A stretch of 64,000 nt of DNA from Bacteroidota bacterium (GCA_013286315.1 JABDFX010000001.1:40300-104299), one strand, 5' to 3'; counted from the first letter of the stretch, positions 53,289 to 61,745 are shown. A program made the numbers and translations. Notes: generated by a model not told the origin, from the letters alone.

Positions 53289-53990
53289 ATGGCAACTCTG
53301 ACAAAAAAGCACCTCTCTGAAAAAAAAGTAAATTTTTCAGCTGATGAGATGGAAGCAAAAATACTGGCGGTATACGAAGCGCCCTTTTCCAGTAAAAAGG
53401 AAAGAATAGAAAGTGATCTGGAAATGTTCTACAAGGCATTCGGTCTTTCCGATAGCATGACGACCGCATTTCTACCCATTACACAGAATCCTACAAACAT
53501 GACTGACTCCAGATTGCTCAGAAAATTTATAGAATGGGTCGTATCCGGGAACAACGACCATCAACTGGTATCTTCTCTTATTAATTTTTCATTTACAGAT
53601 CATCAACAACCTCCCCATGATGTTTGGAGAGTGCCCTATGAACTCAATATTCCGTATAACAATAAACTTCTGGTAAAGTTTCCGCCTTTCAATCCTTCAG
53701 AATTACTTATGGCGCCATCTGGGACGACCAGGGCGATTTGCAGAATTTCTATTTGCATCGGTGACTTGAGCGGCAATAAATCATTCCGTTCCACCCAGTC
53801 CGCAGTAATGTTTTTTCTGGATAACGATCTTTCTTACGAAGAGCAAGTTGATTTCAATCTAAGAATGGAAAAAGGAAACGTAATTTTTGTGGGCATGTCG
53901 CTCGATTTTAGAAATGATATTGGAGAATGGACAGTTAAGAATCCGGATCAATTGCCTTCACGTATTGTGAATGCGATTTATATAGAATAA
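53289..53990 (+). CDS. Hypothetical protein, C-terminal domain as in 47649-48374 protein
   Basis: 233 aa. The N-terminal half has a helical stretch with KKVNFSADEMEAKILAVYEA and later LLRKFIEWVVSGNNDH. From about 125 on, LLVKFPPFNPSELLMAP and KGNVIFVGMSLDF align with the other hypothetical protein (PFIPSE and SGKLIMMVMSVQY). No named family is known to me. It follows the RteC-like gene with a 39-base gap and may be its partner. Confidence 0.7.
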   Translation: MATLTKKHLSEKKVNFSADEMEAKILAVYEAPFSSKKERIESDLEMFYKAFGLSDSMTTAFLPITQNPTNMTDSRLLRKFIEWVVSGNNDHQLVSSLINFSFTDHQQPPHDVWRVPYELNIPYNNKLLVKFPPFNPSELLMAPSGTTRAICRISICIGDLSGNKSFRSTQSAVMFFLDNDLSYEEQVDFNLRMEKGNVIFVGMSLDFRNDIGEWTVKNPDQLPSRIVNAIYIE

Positions 53991-54019
53991 ATAATCTTTG
54001 TTCTTTTTTGCAATACGAT

Positions 54020-55069
54020 TCAGAATAGTGATCCCTGTGCTCCCGGCCTTCTGAACTGACTACAGTCAAGCTCCCATCTTTCGGCATTCAGACCATATAT
54101 TTTTCCGTACTTTTTATACTGCTGGTTAACCATTTCGGCGATATTTCCCTCGCCCCTCATCCGTACGCCCCAGCGCGAGTCGTTCACTTTGCCATCATGG
54201 GAGTTTTCGATCATATGCCAGACCTTATCGGCCCGGTCTGGAAAATTTTTGAAGAGCCAGTCGTGAAACAAAAGTTTGATCGCGCCGTTCAGCCGGATAA
54301 AAGTATAGGCTGAGAAAGTCGCGCCGTTTTCGGTCGCTTCTTTCATGATCCGCTGCATTTCGTGTTCATTCAAACCGGGAATCATGGGGCCCAGCATCAC
54401 GCCGGCCCTTACTCCCGCATCGCTCAGCTCGCGGATGGTTCTCAGTCTTTGTTTGGCGGTGGTTGTGCGTGGTTCCATTTTCAGCCTAAGATCCTCGTTG
54501 AAAGAAGTGATCGAAACCAGGATGGAAACCAGACTTTTTTTTGCCATCTCCTGGAGCAGGTCCTTGTCGCGCAGCATGCCAGCGTTTTTTGTGATCATAC
54601 CCACGGGCTGATTGAATTCATTACATACTTCCAGCAGCCCCCGGGTAAGTTTGTATTTTTTTTCTGCCGGCTGATAGCAATCCGTATTCCCGCTGATGGA
54701 GATCGGCACGCATTCCCATTTGGGATTCATCAGGAATTTTCGCAGAAGCGTCGCCGCGTTTTTCTTTACGATGATTTTACTTTCAAAGTCGGTGCCAGCG
54801 CTGTAACCCCAGTATTCATGCGTGTTCCGGGCATAACAATAGATGCACCCGTGTTCGCATCCGGCATAAGGGTTCATGCTGTACCACATGCCCACATCCG
54901 GAGAGTCCACTTTATTTACGATGGATTTCGACTCCTGTTCTATATACTGTGTCGGTGCATTGAAATCGGTCCAGTCATCCACTGATTCGACGTGTTCGCG
55001 CGTCTTTTCATCGCGTAGAAATTTATTGCGCGTATTGATTTGCGCGCCGCGGCCCTTCTTGTATTCCAT
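54020..55069 (-). CDS. Radical SAM protein, PA0069/SplB-like
   Basis: 349 aa. The SAM cluster motif is GCEHGCIYCYAR with C71, C75 and C78, followed by ISGNTDCYQPAEKKYKLTRG and LVSILVSITSFNEDLRLKMEP. This subgroup (PA0069, related to spore photoproduct lyase) is widespread but without a known reaction. It is the intact copy of a gene of which two decayed 3' copies lie 8 and 10 kb downstream. The start is the first ATG after the repeat array, giving a complete family length. Confidence 0.92.
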   Translation of the reverse strand: MEYKKGRGAQINTRNKFLRDEKTREHVESVDDWTDFNAPTQYIEQESKSIVNKVDSPDVGMWYSMNPYAGCEHGCIYCYARNTHEYWGYSAGTDFESKIIVKKNAATLLRKFLMNPKWECVPISISGNTDCYQPAEKKYKLTRGLLEVCNEFNQPVGMITKNAGMLRDKDLLQEMAKKSLVSILVSITSFNEDLRLKMEPRTTTAKQRLRTIRELSDAGVRAGVMLGPMIPGLNEHEMQRIMKEATENGATFSAYTFIRLNGAIKLLFHDWLFKNFPDRADKVWHMIENSHDGKVNDSRWGVRMRGEGNIAEMVNQQYKKYGKIYGLNAERWELDCSQFRRPGAQGSLF

Positions 55070-55092
55070 GTTTTACTTTCTTGAATTTTATA

Positions 55093-55113
55093 GTTGGCGG
55101 TTGGCGGTTGACG
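55093..55113 (+). repeat. Heptamer array, GTTGGCG type (left arm)
   Basis: Units GTTGGCG twice and GTTGACG, next to the start of the radical SAM gene. Pairs as inverted repeat with 55168-55198. Confidence 0.9.
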
Positions 55114-55167
55114 GTCTTTAATGTATCATTAAAACTAAATTCGACAGGCTTTTAACTTGTCATCAGT

Positions 55168-55198
55168 CCGTCAACCGCCAACCGCCAACCGTCAACCG
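55168..55198 (-). repeat. Heptamer array, CCGCCAA type (right arm)
   Basis: Units CCGTCAA, CCGCCAA twice, CCGTCAA and CCG. Together with 55093-55115 it forms about 22 perfectly complementary bases around a 52-base loop. The TGA stop of the following gene lies within a unit. Confidence 0.9.
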
Positions 55199-55803
55199 AA
55201 AAGTTCTCCCTGCTTAATTGCAACGGGTAAATTCTGAAATGCGAGTCGTTCTACGATCTGCCAGGCTTTGTCGCCGGAGCGGCGCTTGAGCAGCATCATG
55301 TTGTCAGCGATGAATCGTCCGGTGAAATGACGATTTGAATATTCCAGCCACCCGCTTTCATATTGCCAGGGTGCCAGTTTGGATGCGATGATCAGATGCG
55401 GTTCATCAGTGAAGTATGGTTTGTGATCATTGTCGAGTTTCAGTAACCGTTGTGATTCACGGATTTCTTTGATCAGCGCTTTGATGGGTTCGCGTGATAC
55501 CACATTGATAAAAATAGAATGACTCGGATAGGAACCAAAATCTTTCAGTTCTATTTTGATGGCGTGAAATGCCATGGCAGTTACTTTCATCCGGTTTACC
55601 ACCCTTTCTTCCATCATCTCGTATTGAGTAAACCTGGCCAGCATCAGGTGTGGCTTGGTCCACAGAGCCTGCGGACATTTGTATTTTTCAGCAAATTCTT
55701 TTTTTACCCCGATGATCTTTTTCCTGAGCTCTTCATGCGGCGTCAAAACCAGCATATATTCATTGAGCCGGTAGCCGGGCATTGTTTGAATGAGTGTTTC
55801 CAT
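55192..55803 (-). CDS. 2'-5' RNA ligase/2H phosphoesterase-like protein with altered motifs
   Basis: 203 aa from ATG 55803; the longer frame to 55830 would start in repeat-like DNA. The two family motifs are present in position, KPHLMLARF and EPHLIIASKL, but both lack the threonine of HxT, so the phosphodiesterase histidines remain while the second catalytic residue is changed. YPSHSIFINV and other strands fit the fold. It may bind RNA or a phosphoester without the usual cleavage. The gene ends inside a heptamer array. Confidence 0.78.
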   Translation of the reverse strand: METLIQTMPGYRLNEYMLVLTPHEELRKKIIGVKKEFAEKYKCPQALWTKPHLMLARFTQYEMMEERVVNRMKVTAMAFHAIKIELKDFGSYPSHSIFINVVSREPIKALIKEIRESQRLLKLDNDHKPYFTDEPHLIIASKLAPWQYESGWLEYSNRHFTGRFIADNMMLLKRRSGDKAWQIVERLAFQNLPVAIKQGELFG

Positions 55804-55825
55804 TTTATTTCGGTTTACGGCTTTG

Positions 55826-55862
55826 CCCACCGTCCCGTCCGAGGCGGGATAACGGAGGTGGG
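55826..55862. repeat. GC-rich hairpin, REP-like
   Basis: Outer arms CCCACC/GGTGGG, inner CCCGTC/GGCGGG. It shares GCTTTGCCC and the CCCGYC-GRNGGCGGG core with the hairpin inside tsaB at 62184-62218, and the flanking heptamers are also alike. Confidence 0.75.
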
Positions 55863-55890
55863 TTTGGCGGTTGATAGTTTATGGTTGACG
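55863..55890. repeat. Worn GTTGACG heptamer array
   Basis: Units TTTGGCG, GTTGATA, GTTTATG, GTTGACG, directly after the hairpin. Confidence 0.75.
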
Positions 55891-56312
55891 GTTACTTATT
55901 ATACCTAATCAATTGTTGGACCAGGCAAAAAAAAAGTGCGTTACATGTGATTATCAGTTTAATAAATATCCTTAGCCAAACCATTTACCAATTATATTAG
56001 CATAAATATACTAATTTATTTAGTATTTAGAACACTTCAAAATTAAAATAATGCTATACTGTAATCCCGTCGTGAAATGCTTTGTAATATGCTGATAGAT
56101 AGAAAGATATACCCGTCAGCCCCTATGCAATCCATGGATCAATGATCACTTCCACTAAAATTTGTCAGGATCCTTGCCGTATCGTTCGGATTCGTACGGT
56201 TTTGTATCAAAACGCGCAGAAATATGAAATTGGGTCTATTTATCTATTTGAAAATCATCCAGTTATCCGTTCGGCACGCCATTAGTGCAATTGTTAATTG
56301 TCAACGAATGAA

Positions 56313-56384
56313 CCACCAACCGTCAACCGTCAACCGCCAACCGCCAACCGCCAACCACCAACCGTCAACCGTCAACCGTCAACC
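56313..56384. repeat. Heptamer array, CCGTCAA/CCGCCAA type
   Basis: Ten units (CCACCAA twice, CCGTCAA five times, CCGCCAA three times) plus CC. It ends 8 bases before the start codon of the permease gene, so it occupies the place of the ribosome binding site; a change in unit number would alter the 5' leader. Confidence 0.95.
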
Positions 56385-56392
56385 AAAATAAA

Positions 56393-58744
56393 ATGATCAG
56401 AAATTACTTCAAAGTCGCCATCCGGAACCTGCGTAACAATAAGGCCTTTGCTTCTTTAAATATCGCCGGACTGGCGATCGGTATGGCGACGGCGATCCTG
56501 ATCGGATTATGGATTTCGGATGAACTGAATTTTGATCATTATAATCCGAATTATAAAAAGCTGGCGAAAATAATGATCACCCAAACGCATGGAGGTGAAA
56601 CTTATGACGAGACCACGATCACCATGCCTCTCGGAAATACGCTGGAAACCAAATATAAGGACCTGTTCAGGAAAGTAGCGCTCATATCTTTTCCAGATCA
56701 GCATGTGCTCGTCAGCGGCGATAAAAAAATCTCCGGCTACGGGATTTATGCGCAGGAGTTTTTTCCATCTATGTTCGGCCTGACTGTTCTGAACGGAAAT
56801 ACGCAGTCGCTCAAAGATCCTTCTTCGATCATGATCGCCAGATCACTGGCCGTTTCATTATTTGGAAATGAAAATCCGGTAAATAAAACGTTTCTTATCG
56901 ACAATAAACTGAATATGAAAGTAGGTGCTGTGTACGAAGATCTGCCGGAGAATTCGAGCTTCACTGCCATGAACATTTTGCTACCCTGGACGAATACAAT
57001 GAATAATTATCTCACCAGCAACACGAATTGGAATGATCATAATGGTGAAGGTTTTGTTGAATTGAATGATCATATCAGTATTGAGCAGGCAACAGTGAAA
57101 ATAAAAAATGTTCCCACACCATTTATAAAGGGATGGAAAGAAGAGGCCCTGATTTACCGGCTTGATAAATTGCATCTATATGGCGAATTCAAAAACGGAA
57201 AGCCCGCCGGCGGAAGAATTCAGCTTGTTGCACTGATGTGTTTTATCGGGGCATTCGTCTTACTGCTTGCCTGTATTAATTTCATGAACCTGTCCACCGC
57301 AAGAAGCAGCAAAAGGGCCAGGGAAGTCGGCATTCGCAAAACGATGGGTTCCTTGCCTGTTCATCTCATTGCACAGTTTTTAATTGAATCCGTGTTATTA
57401 ACGTTGTTTGCATTTGTCATTGCTTTATTTCTTGCCCAACTCTCCCTTTCATTTTTCAATAGCCTGGCTGGCAAACATATGTTCATACCCTATGGCAACT
57501 ACTGGTTCTGGTTGCTTTGTATCGGATTCGCCTTGTTCACCGGGCTATTATCCGGCAGCTATCCGGCCTTTTATTTGTCGCGGTTCCAGCCCGTCAAAGT
57601 ATTGAAGGGTGCATTCCAGGGAAGCCGCTACAATTCCATTCCCCGTCAGGTGCTGGTGGTGATGCAATTTACCGTTTCACTTTGCCTGATCATCGGAACG
57701 ATCATCGTATACAAACAGATTTTATTTGCAAAAAACCTTCCGACGGGATACACCAGAGACAGACTGGTAACCATGCCGATGACCACAGAATTGAATGGAC
57801 ACTATGATGCATTGCACGAAGAGTTACTGCGAACCGGTGTTGTGACAGAAATGGCCGCATCTTCCTATCCTATGAATCAGTTCAATGGGGGTAATTCGAT
57901 GGACTGGCGCGGCAAAGATCCGGGCTTTATTATTTTTTTCAGGAATGTAAACGTGACTCCTGAATTCGGCAGAACGGTCGGATGGAAAATTACAGAGGGC
58001 CGCGATTTTTCCCGCGCTTTTGCCGATTCCAATTCCGTTATCCTTAGTGAGGCTGCGGTGAAAACCATTGGCATACCGCATCCGGTGGGCGAGATCGTAA
58101 AATACGGGGGCAAGAACAGGACGGTGATCGGCGTTGTGCATGATATGCTGACCAATTCGCCCTACGATAATATTCAACCCGCCGTTTTTCTCGGGGACGG
58201 ATATTTATCGGTGATCACCGTGCGTATGAAAGCCGGACATCCTCTTCCTGCTGCGATGGCGGCGATTGAAAAGGTTTTTAAAAAATACAATCCCGGCAGT
58301 CCCTTTGCTTATAAATATAACGAAGATGAGTACGCGAAGAAATTTTCTACGGAAGAAAGAGTGGCCAATTTGTCGGCCGTATTTGCCGGCATGGCCATAT
58401 TTATTTCCTGTCTGGGTATGTTCGGTCTCGCCTCTTTTGTTGCTGAGCAAAGAACCAAAGAGATCGGTGTTCGCAAAGTATTGGGCGCAACAATGTTTTC
58501 TCTCTGGAAAATGTTATCCACGCAGTTCGTCAGGCTGGTATTCATCTCACTTTGCATTTCTATTCCCCTGTCTTATTATGGAATGAATCGCTGGCTGCAG
58601 GATTATACCTATCGGGATACTATTTCCTGGTGGATTTTTGCAATAGCTGGTTTCAGCATTTTGCTGATCACACTGCTCACGGTCAGTTATCAGTCGATAA
58701 AAGCAGCATTAATGAATCCAGTTAAAAGTCTTCGCTCTGAATAA
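56393..58744 (+). CDS. FtsX/MacB-type ABC transporter permease
   Basis: 783 aa. An N-terminal MIRNYFKVAIRNLRNNKAFASLN leads to TM1, a MacB-like periplasmic domain to about 270, then a three-helix FtsX domain (VLLLACINFMNLSTARSSKR...), a second periplasmic region, and a second FtsX domain with RTKEIGVRKVLGAT near 700. This two-domain form is common in Bacteroidota, where such permeases work with separate ATPases in stress or antimicrobial-peptide response. No ATPase gene is adjacent. The leader is a heptamer array. Confidence 0.93.
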   Translation: MIRNYFKVAIRNLRNNKAFASLNIAGLAIGMATAILIGLWISDELNFDHYNPNYKKLAKIMITQTHGGETYDETTITMPLGNTLETKYKDLFRKVALISFPDQHVLVSGDKKISGYGIYAQEFFPSMFGLTVLNGNTQSLKDPSSIMIARSLAVSLFGNENPVNKTFLIDNKLNMKVGAVYEDLPENSSFTAMNILLPWTNTMNNYLTSNTNWNDHNGEGFVELNDHISIEQATVKIKNVPTPFIKGWKEEALIYRLDKLHLYGEFKNGKPAGGRIQLVALMCFIGAFVLLLACINFMNLSTARSSKRAREVGIRKTMGSLPVHLIAQFLIESVLLTLFAFVIALFLAQLSLSFFNSLAGKHMFIPYGNYWFWLLCIGFALFTGLLSGSYPAFYLSRFQPVKVLKGAFQGSRYNSIPRQVLVVMQFTVSLCLIIGTIIVYKQILFAKNLPTGYTRDRLVTMPMTTELNGHYDALHEELLRTGVVTEMAASSYPMNQFNGGNSMDWRGKDPGFIIFFRNVNVTPEFGRTVGWKITEGRDFSRAFADSNSVILSEAAVKTIGIPHPVGEIVKYGGKNRTVIGVVHDMLTNSPYDNIQPAVFLGDGYLSVITVRMKAGHPLPAAMAAIEKVFKKYNPGSPFAYKYNEDEYAKKFSTEERVANLSAVFAGMAIFISCLGMFGLASFVAEQRTKEIGVRKVLGATMFSLWKMLSTQFVRLVFISLCISIPLSYYGMNRWLQDYTYRDTISWWIFAIAGFSILLITLLTVSYQSIKAALMNPVKSLRSE

Positions 58745-58751
58745 GCCCCCT

Positions 58752-58786
58752 GTTAAGCCGAACGCTTAACGCGTAACGCGTAACGC
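58752..58786. repeat. Heptamer array, GTAACGC type
   Basis: Units GTTAAGC, CGAACGC, TTAACGC, GTAACGC, GTAACGC, just after the permease stop. Confidence 0.85.
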
Positions 58787-58876
58787 ATATTAGTGTGGTG
58801 GATGTGTGAAGTGTGGGAAGTGTAATATACAGAATTGATAATTGAATTAGTTTTGAAGAAAATAGATCACCAAAAG

Positions 58877-58904
58877 TTTTAGGCTTTAGGCTTTGGGCTT
58901 TAGG
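58877..58904. repeat. Heptamer array, CTTTAGG type
   Basis: Units TTTTAGG, CTTTAGG, CTTTGGG, CTTTAGG. Reverse complement of the type at 49545-49576. Confidence 0.85.
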
Positions 58905-59006
58905 CCTATTTAAAAGGGTGTTTTCATCATCTCCTGCCGAATACAAAAAGTTATTTTCGATCTTCCCAGTTTATATAATTGAAATAAGCTATTCGGGAAT
59001 TTCAAG

Positions 59007-59465
59007 ATGAACCTTGACCAATATCCGATTATTTCCGACCTATCACATCTCTTATACAAATTTGAAAGTATTGGCCCTAAAGGAATTATCAAAAAGGTAA
59101 TTCAATATACACCAGTTAAAAGCATTGGTAAAAAAATTTACAATTTATCTTTTGGTGATCTGAATGAGATAAACGGTGTACCAGATGATACCATAGATTC
59201 AAATAACAACGATACCAAAAAGATATCAATAACTGTAGCTAGATCAGCATTAGAGTTTTCAAGTCAATTTCCTCATGCACGCATATTAGTTATCGGATCC
59301 ACGAAATCTAGAACAAGACTTTATCAAATGACATTCCGAAAGCATTTTGAAGAAATAGATAAACTATTTGATATACAAGGATATATTGAATATGATTGGA
59401 GAAAATTTGAATCCGGAATAAATTATGAGGCTTTTCTGTTTACGAAAAAACTAAATAAACTGTAA
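59007..59465 (+). CDS. DUF6934-like protein
   Basis: 152 aa. FESIGPKGIIKKVIQYTPV, KKIYNLSFGDLNEINGVPDD, SNNNDTKKISITVARSALEF and ILVIGSTKSRTRLYQMTFRK with final NYEAFLFTKKL closely fit the DUF6934 pattern. It has no signal peptide or known fold. It is followed after 21 bases by a small basic protein, which is the usual neighbour in this family. A toxin-antitoxin-like role is only a guess. Confidence 0.8.
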   Translation: MNLDQYPIISDLSHLLYKFESIGPKGIIKKVIQYTPVKSIGKKIYNLSFGDLNEINGVPDDTIDSNNNDTKKISITVARSALEFSSQFPHARILVIGSTKSRTRLYQMTFRKHFEEIDKLFDIQGYIEYDWRKFESGINYEAFLFTKKLNKL

Positions 59466-59486
59466 CTTTATTCAAACCATTCTTTT

Positions 59487-59720
59487 ATGAAGAAAAATCT
59501 GAAACTATCAAAAGCGTTAAAAGAATTTACAAAAGATCCCATCCTGATAGATGAAAACATGCCGGATTATAGCAATGCTCCATTCGTTTTAAGAAAACTG
59601 GAAATAGCAGAAAAATTTATTGCGGAACACGGTCTGCCAGAAACATCCAATATTAAATTAACAGCGAAAAAAAGGAAAAAGATTCTTGATAAGCAAAAAG
59701 CCAAAGGCCTAAATCCTTAA
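59487..59720 (+). CDS. Small basic protein, partner of DUF6934-like gene
   Basis: 77 aa, rich in lysine (ALKEFTKDPILIDENMPDYS, LTAKKRKKILDKQKAKGLNP). Probably co-transcribed with the preceding gene. Homology unknown. It may be an adaptor or antitoxin-like protein that binds DNA or its neighbour. Confidence 0.65.
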   Translation: MKKNLKLSKALKEFTKDPILIDENMPDYSNAPFVLRKLEIAEKFIAEHGLPETSNIKLTAKKRKKILDKQKAKGLNP

Positions 59721-59800
59721 ACCACTATATTTTAAAAAAGGTTTGATTTGAATTCAATGAAAGATAATTGGCCAAACGCCTCAAGCATCCTGCCTCAAAC

Positions 59801-61207
59801 CTAATTAAGAACGCTGTTATCTCTCGCAATTTCAAGCCCGTTGAGTTTTTTGATTTCATCCCAGCCACTGGCGATATTATGCAGGTTGTGAATGCCCTGG
59901 CGTTTAAAGAGAGATGACGCGATGATACTGCGATAGCCACCGGCACAATGCACATATATATTATCGGAATCATCGAAGTCGGCCATCATGCCCGGATCGG
60001 TTAATGTTTCCAGCGGGATGTTGAACGCTCCGGCCACGTGACCATCGGCGAATTCTGCTTCGCGGCGTACATCCACCACTTTCAGTTTCGGGTCAAAAGG
60101 CAGGTCCATCGCAAATTCATCCGCATCGATACTTACTATCAGGTCAATCGGTTCTCCCGAATTTTTCCAGGTTTCAAATCCACCTTTCAGATATCCGCAC
60201 ATCTGTGCGAATCCCACGCGGGCCAGTCTGACCACACTTTCTTTTTCCTTCCCGGGTTCAGTTACCAGCACAAATGGTTTGTCGAAGGGCAGCAGGCTTC
60301 CCGCCCATTCCGCAAAGCGCCCGTCCAGCCCGATGCTGATAGAACCCGGTACAAATCCATTCGAGAATTCGGTTGAGACGCGTGTATCCAGACAAATGGC
60401 ATCACCATCTTTGATTCGTTTCTTAAATTCTTCCAGGCTCAGTGGTTTCAATCCGTTTTCCATCACTTCATCCAGGCTCTCATATCCTTCTTTGTTGATC
60501 CTTGCATTTACGGCAAAATAATTAGGAGGTGTATTCAGTCCCTCGGTAACGGCTTTGATAAATTCTTCCTTTGATCCCGCCAGCAATGCATAGTTATTTT
60601 TTCTTTCCTCTCCGAGTGTACTGTAAGTGTCGGGACCAATGTTTTTTCCGCAGCTGCTTCCGGCGCCATGGGCCGGGTAGATGACGATATGGTCCGGGAG
60701 AGGGGCTATTTTTTTTTGTAAAGAATCATAAAGCATCGATGCCAGTTCATCCTGCGTGAGATTACCGCTGCTGAGATCGGGCCGGCCGACGTCGCCTACA
60801 AAGAGCGTATCCCCCGTGAAAATCGCATACGGATTGCCGTTAGCCTCGCGGAGCAGGTAACAGGAAGATTCGATGGTATGGCCCGGGGTATGAAGCACTT
60901 CAATGGTCAGGTTGCCCAGTTTGAAAATTTCCCCGTCTTTGGCCCGGTAGATCGGGAAGGAAGTTTCGGTTTCGGGACCGTATACGATCGGTGCACCGGA
61001 AGCCTGAGCCAGGTCGAGGTGACCGCTCACAAAATCCGCGTGGAAATGGGTTTCAAATATGTATTTAATAGTAGCTTTTCGTTCCCTGGCCAGGACCAGG
61101 TATTCCTCAATATCCCGCAGGGGGTCAATAATCGCGGCCTCACCCTCACTCTCAATATAATATGCGGCCTCGCTCAGGCAGCCGGTATAAAGTTGCTGGA
61201 TATACAT
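59801..61207 (-). CDS. Persulfide dioxygenase-type MBL protein with two rhodanese domains
   Basis: 468 aa. The metal site THFHADFVSGH is at residues 53-63, with HTPGH and FTGDTLFVGDVGRPDL, as in ETHE1/persulfide dioxygenases (GDTLF and DxxR). Rhodanese domain 1 (about 265-355) lacks the catalytic cysteine (VTEPGKEKES); domain 2 (about 370-460) has it in VHCAGGYRS. It detoxifies sulfane sulfur by oxidising glutathione- or cysteine-persulfide and transfers sulfur. The ArsR gene upstream probably senses the same stress. Confidence 0.92.
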   Translation of the reverse strand: MYIQQLYTGCLSEAAYYIESEGEAAIIDPLRDIEEYLVLARERKATIKYIFETHFHADFVSGHLDLAQASGAPIVYGPETETSFPIYRAKDGEIFKLGNLTIEVLHTPGHTIESSCYLLREANGNPYAIFTGDTLFVGDVGRPDLSSGNLTQDELASMLYDSLQKKIAPLPDHIVIYPAHGAGSSCGKNIGPDTYSTLGEERKNNYALLAGSKEEFIKAVTEGLNTPPNYFAVNARINKEGYESLDEVMENGLKPLSLEEFKKRIKDGDAICLDTRVSTEFSNGFVPGSISIGLDGRFAEWAGSLLPFDKPFVLVTEPGKEKESVVRLARVGFAQMCGYLKGGFETWKNSGEPIDLIVSIDADEFAMDLPFDPKLKVVDVRREAEFADGHVAGAFNIPLETLTDPGMMADFDDSDNIYVHCAGGYRSIIASSLFKRQGIHNLHNIASGWDEIKKLNGLEIARDNSVLN

Positions 61208-61229
61208 TAGGCAAATTTACACATTTTCA

Positions 61230-61260
61230 GCTTGAAGCGTGAGGCCGGAGGCGTGAAGCG
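61230..61260. repeat. Heptamer array, GCGTGAA type
   Basis: Units GCTTGAA, GCGTGAG, GCCGGAG, GCGTGAA. Reverse-complement relative of the CCTCAAG units in the next array, giving an inverted pair across about 60 bases. Confidence 0.75.
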
Positions 61261-61320
61261 AAAATGTAAAATCCAGCATTTGCATCCGGCCCAGGCAAAA
61301 TGGAAAACAATTAAATAAAG

Positions 61321-61390
61321 CCTCAAGCTTCCCGCCTCCTGCCTCCTGCCTCAAGCCTCCTGCCTCCTGCCTCCTGCCTCCTGCCTCAAG
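61321..61390. repeat. Heptamer array, CCTCCTG/CCTCAAG type
   Basis: Ten units (CCTCAAG three times, CTTCCCG once, CCTCCTG six times) between the MBL protein and ArsR genes. Same type as 9992-10033. The ArsR stop lies directly after it. Confidence 0.95.
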
Positions 61391-61394
61391 CTTG

Positions 61395-61745
61395 CTAAGC
61401 AAGCAACAAATGAACTGTTTTCATAATATCACCGATCCGGTTGGGATTGATGGTGTAGTGAATGAATTTGCCGTCACGCTCAGTTTTGACGATGCCGGCC
61501 CGGCGAAGGATTGCCAGGTGCTGGGAAGCAACGGACTGCTCCAGGCGCAGGTGAATGTATAATTCAGTGACTGTGAGTTTTTTATGTTCGTCCAGAATGC
61601 GCACGATCTGCTGTCGGAGTTTGTGATTCAGGGCGCGGAGAATCATTGCCGCCTTCTTTAAATTGATAAAATCTACTTTAACTGCAGCTTCTTCCCCGCC
61701 CTGGGCGTTGAGGACCATCCAATAATTACTGCTTGTACCGCTCAT
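61395..61745 (-). CDS. ArsR family transcriptional regulator
   Basis: 116 aa winged helix. KLRQQIVRILDEHKKLTVTELYIHLRLEQSVASQHLAILRRAGIV with wing TERDGKFIHYTIN. No metal-binding cysteines are present, so it may sense reactive sulfur or act in a redox mode, unlike metal-type ArsR. It would control the MBL-rhodanese gene downstream, with the heptamer array in between. Start at 61745 fits the family's length. Confidence 0.88.
   Translation of the reverse strand: MSGTSSNYWMVLNAQGGEEAAVKVDFINLKKAAMILRALNHKLRQQIVRILDEHKKLTVTELYIHLRLEQSVASQHLAILRRAGIVKTERDGKFIHYTINPNRIGDIMKTVHLLLA

Larger units (their letters stand above)
55804..56312. other. Intergenic region with hairpin and heptamers
   Basis: About 510 bases. 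It has a hairpin at 55826-55862 (CCCACC...GGTGGG outer, CCCGTC/GGCGGG inner), a worn GTTGACG-type array at 55863-55890, and A+T-rich DNA up to the next array. No gene was found. Confidence 0.55.
58745..59006. other. Intergenic region with two heptamer arrays
   Basis: About 260 bases. Holds arrays of GTAACGC (58752-58786) and CTTTAGG (58877-58904) units; nothing else recognised. Confidence 0.6.

Noticed and set aside
52383..53990. A full conjugative transposon
   Set aside because: Only the RteC-like gene hints at it; no tra, mob or integrase genes are present.
54362..54985. A 207-codon plus-strand open frame
   Set aside because: It lies wholly opposite the radical SAM gene, is a codon shadow of it, and has no family motif.
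56313..56384. Repeat array as CRISPR
   Set aside because: Units are 7 bp without spacers and no cas genes are seen.
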